A stretch of 64,000 nt of DNA from the NCBI GenBank assembly GCA_005884005.1, contig VAWI01000022.1, positions 1 to 64,000 on the forward strand. The letters are read 5' to 3'. Of this stretch, positions 16,393 through 29,223 are shown in pieces. Every line of letters starts with the position of its first letter. Position 1 is the first letter of the stretch. The DNA is from Actinomycetota bacterium (lineage in GTDB: Bacteria; Actinomycetota; Thermoleophilia; Gaiellales; Gaiellaceae). The notes beneath the pieces were generated by a model that had not been told where the DNA came from, ran no database searches, and saw only the letters and a program-made list of their open reading frames with translations. Position numbers and translations under genes: made by a program.

Positions 16393-16916
16393 TGCTCATC
16401 GCCTCCAACGCGCTGATCCAGGTCACGCCGGGGCTGATGATCTGGACGATCGTCTGCTTTCTGATCACTCTCTACGTCCTGAAGAGATTTGCGTTCGGGC
16501 CGATCCAGAAGCTGATCGACGAGCGCCGCGAGCGCATCCGCCGCGCCCTCGACGAGGCGGACGAGGCCCGCCAGGAGGCGCGCAAGCTGCTCGAAGAGCA
16601 CCGCAAGCTGATCGCCCAGGCGCGCGGTGAGGCGGAGGATATTCGCTCGGTGGCGAGGCATGAGGGCGAGGCGCAGCTTCGACGCGTCAAGGAAGAGGCC
16701 GAGGCCGACCGCCAGCGCCGGCTCGAAGAGACGAAGCGGCAGATCGAGGCTGAGACGCGGCGTGCGCTCGAAGCGATCAGGGCCGAGGTGGCCGAGCTCA
16801 GCTTGATCGCCGCTGAGAAGGTGACGCGGGGCGCTCTCGACGACAAGGACCAACGCCGCCTGATCGATGAAGCGATCGGCGAGCTCGATTTCAGCGTCCT
16901 GGAGAAAAACGACTAG
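16392..16916 (+). CDS. atpF: F0F1 ATP synthase subunit b
   Basis: Subunit b is the peripheral stalk holding F1 to F0. The 174-residue protein has one N-terminal membrane helix (about 12-32, LMIWTIVCFLITLYVL) followed by a long charged coiled coil (about 40-150) with repeated EEA/REA patterns. ATG 16392 overlaps the atpE stop by one base; the upstream extension in the same frame merely overlaps atpE. atpH begins directly after the stop. Confidence 0.95.
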   Translation: MLIASNALIQVTPGLMIWTIVCFLITLYVLKRFAFGPIQKLIDERRERIRRALDEADEARQEARKLLEEHRKLIAQARGEAEDIRSVARHEGEAQLRRVKEEAEADRQRRLEETKRQIEAETRRALEAIRAEVAELSLIAAEKVTRGALDDKDQRRLIDEAIGELDFSVLEKND

Positions 16917-17450
16917 ATGGCCGTAGCGCACCGCACGTATGCGCGCGCCCTCTTCGAAGCGGCGAGGGACGAGGGCAGGCTCGATCCCGTTCGCGAAGAG
17001 CTCGGCGACTTCGTCGAGGCGCAGCGCCAGGTGCCGGAGCTCCGTGGGCTGCTCCGCAACCCGCAAATCGACCACCGCGCCAAGGCGGCGGCGCTCGAGG
17101 AACTGCTTGGCGGCGACGAGAAGCTCGTCCGCAACTTCCTCCTCTTGCTCGCCGAGAAGAACCGCGCCGGCGAGATCGAGGAGATCGCGCGCGAGTTCGA
17201 CCGGCTCGTCGCTCGGGCAGAGGGCATCCTCGACGTCGAGCTGACCACAGCCGTCGAGCTCTCCGACGGGGAGGCGCGCGGCGTGATCGCCCAGATCGAA
17301 AAGGCTTCCGGCCGCAAGGTCGAGGCGACGCAGCGCGTCGACCCCGACCTGATCGGCGGCCTCGTCCTCCAAGCCGGCTCGTTGCGCCTCGACGCCAGCG
17401 TGCGCGGCCGCCTCGACCGGCTCCGCCAAGAACTCACGACAAGGAGATAA
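16917..17450 (+). CDS. atpH: F0F1 ATP synthase subunit delta
   Basis: Subunit delta (OSCP) links the peripheral stalk to the top of the alpha3beta3 head. The 177-residue protein begins [19 protein letters not shown], the standard helix-1 block, and ends with the family's [23 protein letters not shown] segment. It begins with the base after the atpF stop. AAGGAG at its 3' end (17441-17446) is the ribosome binding site for atpA. Confidence 0.95.
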   Translation: MAVAHRTYARALFEAARDEGRLDPVREELGDFVEAQRQVPELRGLLRNPQIDHRAKAAALEELLGGDEKLVRNFLLLLAEKNRAGEIEEIAREFDRLVARAEGILDVELTTAVELSDGEARGVIAQIEKASGRKVEATQRVDPDLIGGLVLQAGSLRLDASVRGRLDRLRQELTTRR

Positions 17451-17454
17451 CGCT

Positions 17455-18987
<1,533 letters not shown>

Positions 18988-19878
18988 ATGGCCACCGTCC
19001 AGGACCTAAAGCGGCGGATCCGCTCCGTCGGCAACACACAGAAGATCACCAAAGCGTTCGAGCTCGTTGCCTCGGCCCGGCTGCGCCGCGCCGAGGCGCG
19101 CATCGAGGCGATGCGGCCCTACGCCGACCGGATGCTCGAGCTGATGGGCGTCACAGCGCGCGCCGCCGGCTCGGTGCGGCTGCCGCTCTTGGAGCGGAGG
19201 GACGATGTGCATCGCGTCGCACTGTTGCCGATCACCGCCGACCGCGGACTCGCCGGAGCGTTCAACGCCCAGGTGCTGCGCCGGGCGTTCGCGCTCGAGC
19301 GCGAGCTGCGTGGGGACGGCCTCGAGGTGAAATGGCTCGCCACGGGACGCCGCGGCCGCTCGACGCTGACGTTCCGCGGGTACGACCTGATCCAGGTGTG
19401 GCAGGGGTTCAGCGAGCGCCCCGAGTACGCCGACGCACAGGCGATCGCACGGAAGGCCGCAGAGCTGTACGCAAACGAAGAGGTCGACCGCGTCGTCGTC
19501 GTCTACAACCGCTTCAAGTCGGCGCTAGTCCAGGAGGTCACCGTCCAGGATCTGCTGCCCATCCCCGAAAAAGTGATCGAGGGCGGCGAGGAGGACGCGG
19601 AGCAGGCCGCCTTGCGCGGCGACTTCATCTACGAGCCGGAGCCGGAGCAGATCCTCGAGCGCCTGCTGCCCGTCTATGTCGAGACCGAGCTTTACCGCGC
19701 ACTACTCGAGTCCGCGGCGTCCGAGCAGGGCGCACGGATGACCGCGATGCGCAACGCCTCCAGCAACGCCGGCGACCTGATCGCGAGCCTGACCCTGGCG
19801 ATGAACAGAGCGCGTCAGGCTGAAATCACGCAAGAAATTCTGGAAGTGGTCGCAGGCGCCGACGCTCTTACAAGCTGA
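18988..19878 (+). CDS. atpG: F0F1 ATP synthase subunit gamma
   Basis: Gamma is the central rotor shaft. The 296-residue protein begins VQDLKRRIRSVGNTQKITKA and ends MTAMRNASSNAGDLIASLTL plus a short tail, the two conserved coiled-coil termini. Unusually for an atp operon, the next gene is not atpD. Two strong inverted repeats (19886-19920 and 19941-19965) follow at once, and an ABC-importer cluster separates atpG from atpD by 7.4 kb. Confidence 0.96.
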   Translation: MATVQDLKRRIRSVGNTQKITKAFELVASARLRRAEARIEAMRPYADRMLELMGVTARAAGSVRLPLLERRDDVHRVALLPITADRGLAGAFNAQVLRRAFALERELRGDGLEVKWLATGRRGRSTLTFRGYDLIQVWQGFSERPEYADAQAIARKAAELYANEEVDRVVVVYNRFKSALVQEVTVQDLLPIPEKVIEGGEEDAEQAALRGDFIYEPEPEQILERLLPVYVETELYRALLESAASEQGARMTAMRNASSNAGDLIASLTLAMNRARQAEITQEILEVVAGADALTS

Positions 19879-19885
19879 GGGTGAT

Positions 19886-19920
19886 CCTCGGCCGTGCCGA
19901 CATGCGCTGCACGGCCGAGG
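19886..19920 (+). terminator. Terminator-like hairpin after atpG
   Basis: CCTCGGCCGTG and CACGGCCGAGG form a perfect 11-bp stem with a 13-nt loop, starting 7 nt after the atpG stop. There is no T run, as is common in high-GC actinobacteria. Confidence 0.65.
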
Positions 19921-19940
19921 CGTGACTAGCGACGGAGCTC

Positions 19941-19965
19941 GCGGGGGAAACCGGGTTTCCCCCGC
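19941..19965 (+). terminator. Second terminator-like hairpin after atpG
   Basis: GCGGGGGAAAC and GTTTCCCCCGC pair perfectly over 11 bp with a 3-nt loop. Together with the preceding hairpin it should end most atpB-G transcription before the ABC cluster. Confidence 0.65.
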
Positions 19966-20033
19966 GCTATGACGGCCTAACCAGAGTCGAGTGACCCGCG
20001 TCTAAATGGATAGCGGCGTCATCTTGGCGCCGG

Positions 20034-20039
20034 TATATT
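20034..20039 (+). promoter_or_regulatory. -10 element of the ABC-importer cluster
   Basis: TATATT ends 10 nt before GTG 20050. No ribosome binding site precedes the GTG, so the transcript is probably leaderless; the -35 is not clear. Confidence 0.5.
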
Positions 20040-20049
20040 CCGAAAACCG

Positions 20050-21132
20050 GTGCCGACGTCCGAAAGAGACCGAGAAGTTCTCGGCGCGCAGGCCGGGCTC
20101 GCCTCGGCGGTCGCGGTCGAGACAGGCAGCGAGCTAGGCGAAATCGAACAGGTCCGCGCCCGCGGCTACTGGGAGCAGGTCTGGCGACGCTTCCGTCGTG
20201 ACAAGGTCGCGATCGGCGGCGGCATCTTCATCGTCTTGCTGTTCCTCATCGCATTCGCCGGCGCTCCGCTGGCGAAGGACTGGCTCGGCCACGGGCCGAA
20301 CGACGTCTATCCAGGCACCGCGCTCGATCCGCAAACCCAGCTTCCGGTGGGACCGTGGGCACACTTCAGGTCCGGCCCCGGGGGCCTCCCGTGCGTGAGC
20401 GGCATCCCTTGCAAGAGTCAGCTCTTCATCCTCGGAGCCGACTCGCAGCTCGGACGAGACGAATTCCTCCGTTTGCTCTACGGGGCGCAGACCTCGCTCG
20501 AGGTGGCGATCGGAGCCACCGTGTTGTCGATGTTCCTCGGCGTGTTGTTAGGAGCGATAGCCGGGTACTTCGGCGGCGTCATCGACGCGCTGATCTCACG
20601 GCTCACCGAGATCGTCATGGCATTCCCGATTCTCCTCTTCATCGTCGCGTTGGCAAGCACGGTCGGTCCACGGCTCAATGACTTCACGCTCGGGATCTTC
20701 GGCAAGGGGGTGCTCACGCTCGTCTTCGTGATCGGCCTCTTCGCGTGGTACTACCCTGCGAGGATCATCAGGGCGCAGATCCTCTCACTGCGCGAGAAGG
20801 AGTTCGTCGAAGCCGCTCGGATGGTGGGTGCGAGCGACTGGCGAATCATCCGCTCCCATCTGCTGCCGCACCTCGTCGCGCCGATCATCGTCTACTCGAG
20901 CTTGATCATCGCGCAGAACGTCTTGCTCGAGGCCGGGCTCTCATTCCTCGGGATCGGAATCCCGCTGCCGACGGCGAGCTGGGGGAACCTGCTCTCGTCG
21001 GCACCCGACTACTACCTCACGCAGCCGTGGCTGATGCTCTGGCCCGGCTTCGCCGTGTTGCTTGCAACCCTTGCGTTCAATCTCCTCGGCGACGGCCTCC
21101 GCGACGCGTTCGATCCTCGCGGCGCGCACTGA
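20050..21132 (+). CDS. Peptide-type ABC transporter permease (DppC/OppC)
   Basis: A 360-residue inner-membrane permease. An N-terminal cytosolic stretch and first helix (about 55-75, GGGIFIVLLFLIAFAG) are followed by a periplasmic insert and a five-helix BPD-transporter core. The EAA loop is REKEFVEAARMVGASDWRIIRSHLLPHL, and the C-terminal GISLPTASWGN-type block (GIGIPLPTASWGNLL) is typical of DppC/OppC. Its partners are the permease at 23069 and the ATPases at 24055 and 25077. It is the first gene of the cluster, placed before the binding protein, which differs from the usual A-B-C-D-F order. Confidence 0.9.
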   Translation: MPTSERDREVLGAQAGLASAVAVETGSELGEIEQVRARGYWEQVWRRFRRDKVAIGGGIFIVLLFLIAFAGAPLAKDWLGHGPNDVYPGTALDPQTQLPVGPWAHFRSGPGGLPCVSGIPCKSQLFILGADSQLGRDEFLRLLYGAQTSLEVAIGATVLSMFLGVLLGAIAGYFGGVIDALISRLTEIVMAFPILLFIVALASTVGPRLNDFTLGIFGKGVLTLVFVIGLFAWYYPARIIRAQILSLREKEFVEAARMVGASDWRIIRSHLLPHLVAPIIVYSSLIIAQNVLLEAGLSFLGIGIPLPTASWGNLLSSAPDYYLTQPWLMLWPGFAVLLATLAFNLLGDGLRDAFDPRGAH

Positions 21133-21279
21133 CCGATCGTTCCCATGATTCCCAGTAGCCATGCGGCTTCCGGGCGCTAACTAAATCCTCTTAAGTGCGT
21201 CTTAAAAACAATGGCGTGGAACCTACGCGTCCAAGAGCACGCGACCAAGCGGGCTCATCTGTTTACTGAAAGGAGTGGC

Positions 21280-22941
21280 ATGCATAAGAGGCTGTGGCTT
21301 TCGGTCGTCGCTGTGGCGATCGGTGCAGCCCTGCTCGTCGCCGCGGGCTTCGCTTCCCCGGCGAACAGCAGCATCAGTGGCGCAAAGAGCTCCTTCGCGG
21401 GAGCGAAGACGGGCGGCACACTGAGGCTCAACATGTCCAGCTCGGACGTCGATTACATCGATCCCGCGCTGGCCTATTACCAGTTGAGCTGGGACATCCT
21501 GTACATCGCCTGTCGACCGCTGCTCAACTACCCGGACAAGCCGTCCCCCGCGGGGTCGCGGCTCTTCCCGGACGGTGCGGCAGCGTTCCCGAAGGTGTCG
21601 AACGGGGGCAAGCTGTACACCTTCAAGATTCGCAGCGGGATGAAGTTCTCGAACGGTGTCCCGATCACGGCGAAGAGCTACAAGGCTGCTTTCGACCGTG
21701 ACGCGAACCCGAAGATGGAGTCGCCGGCAGTTCCGTTCTTCAGCGACATCGTCGGTGCGACGGACGCTCAGGGCAACCCGAAGACGCCGGTCAGCGGGGT
21801 CAAGGCGAAGGGTCTGACGCTGTCGGTCCGCCTCACGAAGGCCGGCCCGGACATCCTTTCTCGGATGGCCATGCTCTTCTTCTGCCCGGTTCCTGCTCCG
21901 GGGCAGAAAGGCGCACCTTCGGTCACCTCGCAGGGCGTCAACACGTTCCCCGGCTCGGGTCCGTACTACGTTGCGGCCCGCACGCCCGGCGGTCCGATCC
22001 TGATCAAGCGGAACAAGTTCTACAAAGGCCCGCGTCCGCACAATGCGAGTGCGATCAGCGTCGTCTCCGTCAACACGAACGTCGACACCAGCTTCACCCA
22101 GGTCCAGCGTGGGGAGATCAACTACGACATGGGCGGCCTGCCACCGACGGCACACGCGGGGCTGGCGAAGAAGTACGGCATCAACAAGCAGCGGTACTTC
22201 GTCCATCCTGTAATCGCGACGCGCTATCTGGGTCTCAACAACCAACGGCTCTTCAGGAACACCAAACTGCGAAAGGCCGTGAACTACGCGCTCGACAGGA
22301 AGGGCATGATCAACCTCCGTGGCGCCTATGCGGGCCACCCAACCGATCAGCTTCTCCCTTCGAACTTGCGCGGGTACAAGAACGCGGGCATCTTCCCGTT
22401 CCGCCCCAACTTCACGCAGGCGAAGAAGCTTGCTGGAAGCGGGAGCCGGAGCGCGGTCATGTACACCACGACGAGCCCGATCGGTGTCAACCAGGGCACG
22501 CTCGTCCAGGCCGACTTGAAGCAGATCGGCATCGACGTCAGCGTCAGCAAGTTCGGCACCGGAACCATGTACAAGAAGTGCGGTACGAAGTCCGAGGCGT
22601 TCGACATCTGCAACGTCGGTTGGATCGCGGACTACCCGGACCCGTTCGACTTCATGAACGTTCTCCTCAGCGGAGAGTCGATTCACGATTCGAACAACAA
22701 CAACTACTCGTACTTCAACAACGCGAAGTACAACCGCCAGATGGATGCGGCGGCCAGGCTCTTCGGGCCGAAGCGTTTCAGCACCTACGGGTCGCTGGAC
22801 ACGACGATCATGAAGAACGCCGCCCCGATCGCCGCTTGGGACAACGACAACGACCGCGAGTTCATCTCGGGCAAGACGGGCTGCTACACCAACCAGCCGG
22901 TCTATGGCCTTGCTGACCTCGCGCTCCTCTGTCTCAAGTAG
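21280..22941 (+). CDS. Peptide-type ABC transporter substrate-binding protein
   Basis: A 553-residue family 5 extracellular solute-binding protein (DppA/OppA type). The N-terminus (MHKRLWLSVVAVAIGAALLVAAG) is a signal segment without a lipobox Cys, so it is either released or held by an uncleaved helix. Family blocks include GGTLRLNMSS, VDYIDPALAYY, the FKIRSGMKFSNGVPITA block (typical family 5 signature) and TKLRKAVNYALDRKGM. ATG 21280 is chosen because GAAAGGAG (21268-21275) precedes it and the signal peptide starts here. A 15-bp terminator hairpin after the stop would raise its level relative to the permeases downstream, as expected for a binding protein. Confidence 0.92.
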   Translation: MHKRLWLSVVAVAIGAALLVAAGFASPANSSISGAKSSFAGAKTGGTLRLNMSSSDVDYIDPALAYYQLSWDILYIACRPLLNYPDKPSPAGSRLFPDGAAAFPKVSNGGKLYTFKIRSGMKFSNGVPITAKSYKAAFDRDANPKMESPAVPFFSDIVGATDAQGNPKTPVSGVKAKGLTLSVRLTKAGPDILSRMAMLFFCPVPAPGQKGAPSVTSQGVNTFPGSGPYYVAARTPGGPILIKRNKFYKGPRPHNASAISVVSVNTNVDTSFTQVQRGEINYDMGGLPPTAHAGLAKKYGINKQRYFVHPVIATRYLGLNNQRLFRNTKLRKAVNYALDRKGMINLRGAYAGHPTDQLLPSNLRGYKNAGIFPFRPNFTQAKKLAGSGSRSAVMYTTTSPIGVNQGTLVQADLKQIGIDVSVSKFGTGTMYKKCGTKSEAFDICNVGWIADYPDPFDFMNVLLSGESIHDSNNNNYSYFNNAKYNRQMDAAARLFGPKRFSTYGSLDTTIMKNAAPIAAWDNDNDREFISGKTGCYTNQPVYGLADLALLCLK

Positions 22942-22970
22942 GAGAGGTTGGGATCGGTAGTTGAGTTCCA

Positions 22971-23004
22971 AAGTGAGGCGCCGGCGCAAGCCGGCGCCTC
23001 ACTT
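22971..23004 (+). terminator. Strong hairpin between binding protein and permease genes
   Basis: A perfect 15-bp stem (AAGTGAGGCGCCGGC / GCCGGCGCCTCACTT) is closed by a GCAA tetraloop and followed by a pyrimidine-rich CTCT. It lies within the cluster, so it may act as a partial terminator or as a 3' stabiliser of the binding-protein mRNA. Confidence 0.75.
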
Positions 23005-23068
23005 CTCTGCAGCCATTCGACCTTCGAAGCGCTAGAGTCCGGCTCACCCTGCTCTCGGTGATGCATCA

Positions 23069-24040
23069 GTGATTCGCTACCTGATACGGCGACTTCTGTG
23101 GGCGGTCGTGCTGTTCGTGGCCATCACGATCATCACCTACATCATCTTCTTCATGATCCCGACCGACCCGGCGCGCAAGGCCTGCGGCCAGCTCGTGACC
23201 CCCGCCTGCGTGAAGAGCGCGCGCCACTACCTTGGGCTCGACAGACCTGTCTACATCCAGTACTACAAGTTCCTCGAACGGCTTGTCGTCCACCAGTCGC
23301 TCGGCCGCTCGTTCGCCAACCGCCAGAACATCAACTCGATCATCGGCAGAGCAGCGCCGATCACCGCATCGCTCGTCTTCGGAGGAGCGGTCACCTGGCT
23401 CCTGCTCGCAATCCCGATCGGAATCCTGTCGGCATTACGGCCGCGAACGCTCTTAGACAGGTCAGCGATGGTCTTTGTTCTGGTCGGGATCTCGGCGCAC
23501 CCAGTCTGGATCGGACTGATCTTCAGCTGGTTTTTCGGCTACAAGCTCGGCATCACGCCGATTGCGGGCTACTGCGAGGCGTTCAGTCCCCCGCAGGGCG
23601 CCGCCTGCGGCGGCGTCGTGCAGTGGTTCTACCACATGATTTTGCCGTGGATTACGTTCGCGATCCTGTTCGCCGCGCTCTACGTGCGCATGATCCGTGC
23701 GAACGTCATGGAGACGCTGAACGAGGATTACGTACGCACCGCCCGGGCCAAGGGAGCTCCCGAGTCGCGCGTAATGTTCAAGCACGTGCTCCGAAACGCG
23801 ATGTTGCCGGTCGTGACGATGCTTGGGATGGACATCGCACTCGGTCTCGGCGGAGCCGTCTTTACCGAGAGCGTCTACAGCCTGCACGGGCTCGGGCAAA
23901 CGCTCGTGCAAAGCCTCTCGGGGGACGACTTGCCGACGACGCAGGGGATCGTCGTCTTCGGCACCCTGGCAATCATCGTCTTCAACTTGATCGTCGACTT
24001 GTTATACGCATTCATCGATCCGCGTATCAGGCTCACCTAG
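23069..24040 (+). CDS. Peptide-type ABC transporter permease (DppB/OppB)
   Basis: A 323-residue permease that pairs with the 20050 gene product. It starts with the DppB hallmark MIRYLIRRLLWAVVLFVAIT and has about six helices. The EAA loop is NEDYVRTARAKGAPESRVMFKHVLRNAML, and the block GGAVFTESVYSLHGLGQTLVQSL is specific to DppB/OppB. The periplasmic region has four Cys in two pairs (KACGQLVTPAC; YCEAF and AACGG), an unusual extra that may form disulfides. The start is GTG 23069; no good ribosome binding site is seen. Confidence 0.9.
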   Translation: MIRYLIRRLLWAVVLFVAITIITYIIFFMIPTDPARKACGQLVTPACVKSARHYLGLDRPVYIQYYKFLERLVVHQSLGRSFANRQNINSIIGRAAPITASLVFGGAVTWLLLAIPIGILSALRPRTLLDRSAMVFVLVGISAHPVWIGLIFSWFFGYKLGITPIAGYCEAFSPPQGAACGGVVQWFYHMILPWITFAILFAALYVRMIRANVMETLNEDYVRTARAKGAPESRVMFKHVLRNAMLPVVTMLGMDIALGLGGAVFTESVYSLHGLGQTLVQSLSGDDLPTTQGIVVFGTLAIIVFNLIVDLLYAFIDPRIRLT

Positions 24041-24054
24041 TCTAGGAGCTGGAA

Positions 24055-25076
24055 ATGGCCCTGCTCGACGTCAAAGACCTAAAGACCTACTTCCGGACCG
24101 ATGACGGCATCGTGAAGGCCGTCGATGGCGTCAGCTTCTCGGTCGAGAAGGGCCAGACGCTCGGGATCGTGGGCGAATCAGGCTCGGGCAAGAGCGTTAC
24201 CTGCCTGACGATCATGGGCCTGAACCCGAAGAAGAACACGATCTCGAGCGGCGAGGCTCGCTTCAAGGACGAGGATCTGCTGCACATGAGCCCCCGGCGC
24301 CTGCGTCAGATCCGGGGGAACGACATCGCGATGATCTTCCAGGATCCGATGACGTCGCTAAACCCGGTGCACAAGATCGGGGACCAGCTCGCCGAGGCGG
24401 TCCTGCTTCATCAGGACGTGACGAAGAAGCAGGCAAAGACCCAAGCTCTCGAGCTTCTGAAGGCCGTCGGCATCCCGCGGGCGGAGCGCCGGCTCGGCGA
24501 CTATCCGCACCAATTCTCGGGCGGCATGCGTCAGCGAGTGATGATTGCGATGGCACTCGTCAACGACCCCGACGTGCTGATCGCCGACGAGCCGACGACG
24601 GCGCTCGACGTGACGACGCAGGCGCAGATCCTGACGCTCATGAACAACCTCCAGAAGGATTTTGACAGCGCGATCATCATCATCACCCATGACCTCGGGG
24701 TTGTCGCGGAGACGGCGGACGACGTCGTCGTCATGTATGCGGCCGAGGTCGTGGAGCAGGGATCTGTCGACTCGATTTTCCGCCGGCCGCACATGCCATA
24801 CACGTGGGGCCTGCTTGGCTCCCTGCCCCGGCTCGACACCGATCTCGAGCGTCTCGTCCAGATCAAGGGGCAGCCGCCCTCGCTGCTGAACCCTCCGCAG
24901 GGATGCCGCTTCCATCCGCGGTGCCCATACGTGATGGACATCTGCAAGAAAGAAGACCCGCCGCTCAAACCGGTCACTGACGACCCCGCCCATCTCGCCG
25001 CGTGCCATCTGGACGAGGAGACGAAGGACCGTGAGGCCCAGAAGCTGATCGAAGGCACCCTGGCGGCGGCAAGCTG

Positions 25077-25077
<1 letters not shown>
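24055..25077 (+). CDS. Peptide-type ABC transporter ATP-binding protein (DppD/OppD)
   Basis: A 340-residue ABC ATPase. Walker A is GESGSGKS (about 40-47), the signature FSGGMRQRV, Walker [12 protein letters not shown] and the switch His in [10 protein letters not shown]. The C-terminal oligopeptide extension has the four-Cys block [20 protein letters not shown] typical of DppD/OppD proteins, where it can bind a cluster or metal. AGGAG lies about 7 nt before the ATG. The stop overlaps the next ATPase gene (TGATG), so the two ATPases are made in equal amounts. Confidence 0.94.
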
Positions 25078-26159
<1,082 letters not shown>

Positions 26160-26171
26160 GGCCAAGCCGAT

Positions 26172-26528
26172 ATGGAGCGAGCGGTTTTCGTCGCCGGGCT
26201 CAGGCGGTTCCTGGCCGTGTTCGGCATCGCAGTGGCGGCGGTCGCCGTTTTTTCGGTGGTCGTCGGAATCATCGTCGGCGCCCGCCTGACGCGCTCGATT
26301 GCGCTCGGCTACTACCTCTCCGGCGCGGCTCTCCTGATCGGCGGGTTCTTCGTTGGCAACAGGGGGCCGGTACGCGCCAACCGCAATCAGCCGATACCTA
26401 TCTTTGGCACCCGTTTCGTACGCTGGGCGACGCCCGAGGAGCTCGACGAGGCAATCAATACGTCGGCCGTTTACGTGTCGCTCGGGTTCGCGCTAATCCT
26501 CGTCGGCGTTCTGGCCGACACCGTTTAG
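26172..26528 (+). CDS. Small membrane protein of unknown function
   Basis: A 118-residue protein with three hydrophobic segments (about 11-35, 43-61 and 97-115) and a polar middle that includes GTRFVRWATPEELDEAINTS. No family is recognised. It follows the importer by 12 bases and may be co-transcribed with it, although its helices do not resemble transporter subunits. It lies in the stretch separating atpG from atpD. Confidence 0.65.
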   Translation: MERAVFVAGLRRFLAVFGIAVAAVAVFSVVVGIIVGARLTRSIALGYYLSGAALLIGGFFVGNRGPVRANRNQPIPIFGTRFVRWATPEELDEAINTSAVYVSLGFALILVGVLADTV

Positions 26529-26567
26529 CAACTCCTTCGTCGGCTTTTGCTAACTAAGACCAGTTGT

Positions 26568-26573
26568 TACCGT
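26568..26573 (+). promoter_or_regulatory. -10 element of the anti-sigma-like gene
   Basis: TACCGT ends 10 nt before GTG 26584. A -35-like TTGCTA is at 26547-26552. Confidence 0.4.
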
Positions 26574-26583
26574 CAGAAACGGT

Positions 26584-27048
26584 GTGGGAGCCTTGACGCA
26601 ACTTGACCATCAATGCGCACGAACCCGAGAGCTGCTTTCGCTCGAGCTCGACGGTGAGCTCTCGCAGCTCGATTCTGCTCGCCTCGAGTCGCATCTCGCC
26701 CACTGCCCGCAGTGCAGGGCGCTGAAGACCGAGCTGGCCGGCCTGACACTCGCGCTCCGTACGGCTCCGCTCGAGCAACTCGAGCGGCCGATTTCGCTCC
26801 CCCGACGCATGCGCTGGTCGCTCCGCCCACTTCAGGTCGGCGCCGCGGCCGCGGCCATAGCGATCGCTGCGGGCCTCGCCGGCTTGAGCGGGACGGTCCG
26901 CGGGCACGCTCCTGCCCAGCCGCGCTTCGTCTCCGGCACGAGCGGGCCGGCGGACAGCCTCAATGCGCTCCGGACCCTCCGCCGGCCGGGGCTGATTCCG
27001 CAGGTGCAGGTGCCCGTCGGGCGCGCCGGCGGCCGACCGACCGTCTAG
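26584..27048 (+). CDS. Zinc-finger (zf-HC2) anti-sigma-like membrane protein
   Basis: A 154-residue protein with an N-terminal putative zinc-finger of the ZAS/zf-HC2 type: a Cys-Glu-Leu helix (CARTRELLSLELDGELS) followed by HLAHCPQC, the H-x3-C-x2-C core of redox and envelope-stress anti-sigma factors. One membrane helix (about 82-102, GAAAAAIAIAAGLAGLSG) follows, and a short extracytoplasmic tail rich in Pro, Gly and Arg ends it. No ECF sigma gene is adjacent, so a partner must lie elsewhere or the protein serves another role. The GTG start fits the -10 element upstream. Confidence 0.7.
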   Translation: MGALTQLDHQCARTRELLSLELDGELSQLDSARLESHLAHCPQCRALKTELAGLTLALRTAPLEQLERPISLPRRMRWSLRPLQVGAAAAAIAIAAGLAGLSGTVRGHAPAQPRFVSGTSGPADSLNALRTLRRPGLIPQVQVPVGRAGGRPTV

Positions 27049-27178
27049 ACCCGCCCGAACGCCGGGCTTCGTAACGTCGCGGGCCGTAGCGAGACGAGTA
27101 CGCTGAGTCCCGATGCCGGTTCCTTCCCTCGTCTCCTCGTACGTCTGAAGCCTGGATCACGCCGACCGGGTGTCGGCC

Positions 27179-28787
<1,609 letters not shown>

Positions 28788-28791
28788 TTAA

Positions 28792-29223
28792 GTGGCTGAC
28801 GGCCGCCGCACGTTCTCGATCTCGCTGACGACGCCCGACGGAGCGGTCTTCGAGGACGAGGTTGAGATGGTCATCGTCCCGGGTGCGGCCGGGGAGATCG
28901 GAGTGCTCGCTCGGCACGCACCGCTGATCGCGCTCTTGCAGGCCGGATCGACGCGGGTTTACACGAACAGGGAGGCGCAGGAAGTGCAGGAGTTCGCCAC
29001 GGGTCCCGGGTTCTTCACGGTCGAGAGGGACCGGGCGCTGGCCCTCGTCGACACCGCGGTGAACGTCCGCGAGATCGACCCGGCGGCCGCCGAGGAACAG
29101 CTCGAGCAGGCGAAGGCCGAGCTCGAGCGCGTCGAGCGCGGCGAGTCGGAGGCCGATAGCTGGCAGCTCGAGCAGCGGATCAAGGCGGCCGAGAACCAGC
29201 TGACAGCGGCGGGTAGAAGCTGA
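28792..29223 (+). CDS. atpC: F0F1 ATP synthase subunit epsilon
   Basis: Epsilon couples the rotor to F0 and can inhibit ATP hydrolysis. The 143-residue protein has the N-terminal beta-sandwich with PDGAVFEDEVEMVIVPGAAGEIGVLARHAPL-type family blocks, then the two-helix C-terminal domain (about 90-143) rich in Glu/Ala/Leu. The GTG start is 4 bases after the atpD stop, and its own stop overlaps the next ATG (TGATG), so the MetE-like gene downstream is translationally coupled to atpC. Confidence 0.94.
   Translation: MADGRRTFSISLTTPDGAVFEDEVEMVIVPGAAGEIGVLARHAPLIALLQAGSTRVYTNREAQEVQEFATGPGFFTVERDRALALVDTAVNVREIDPAAAEEQLEQAKAELERVERGESEADSWQLEQRIKAAENQLTAAGRS

Noticed and set aside
21223-22989. 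588-codon open frame on the minus strand
   Set aside because: Antisense to the substrate-binding protein, Arg/Asp-rich with no recognisable motif; a composition artefact.
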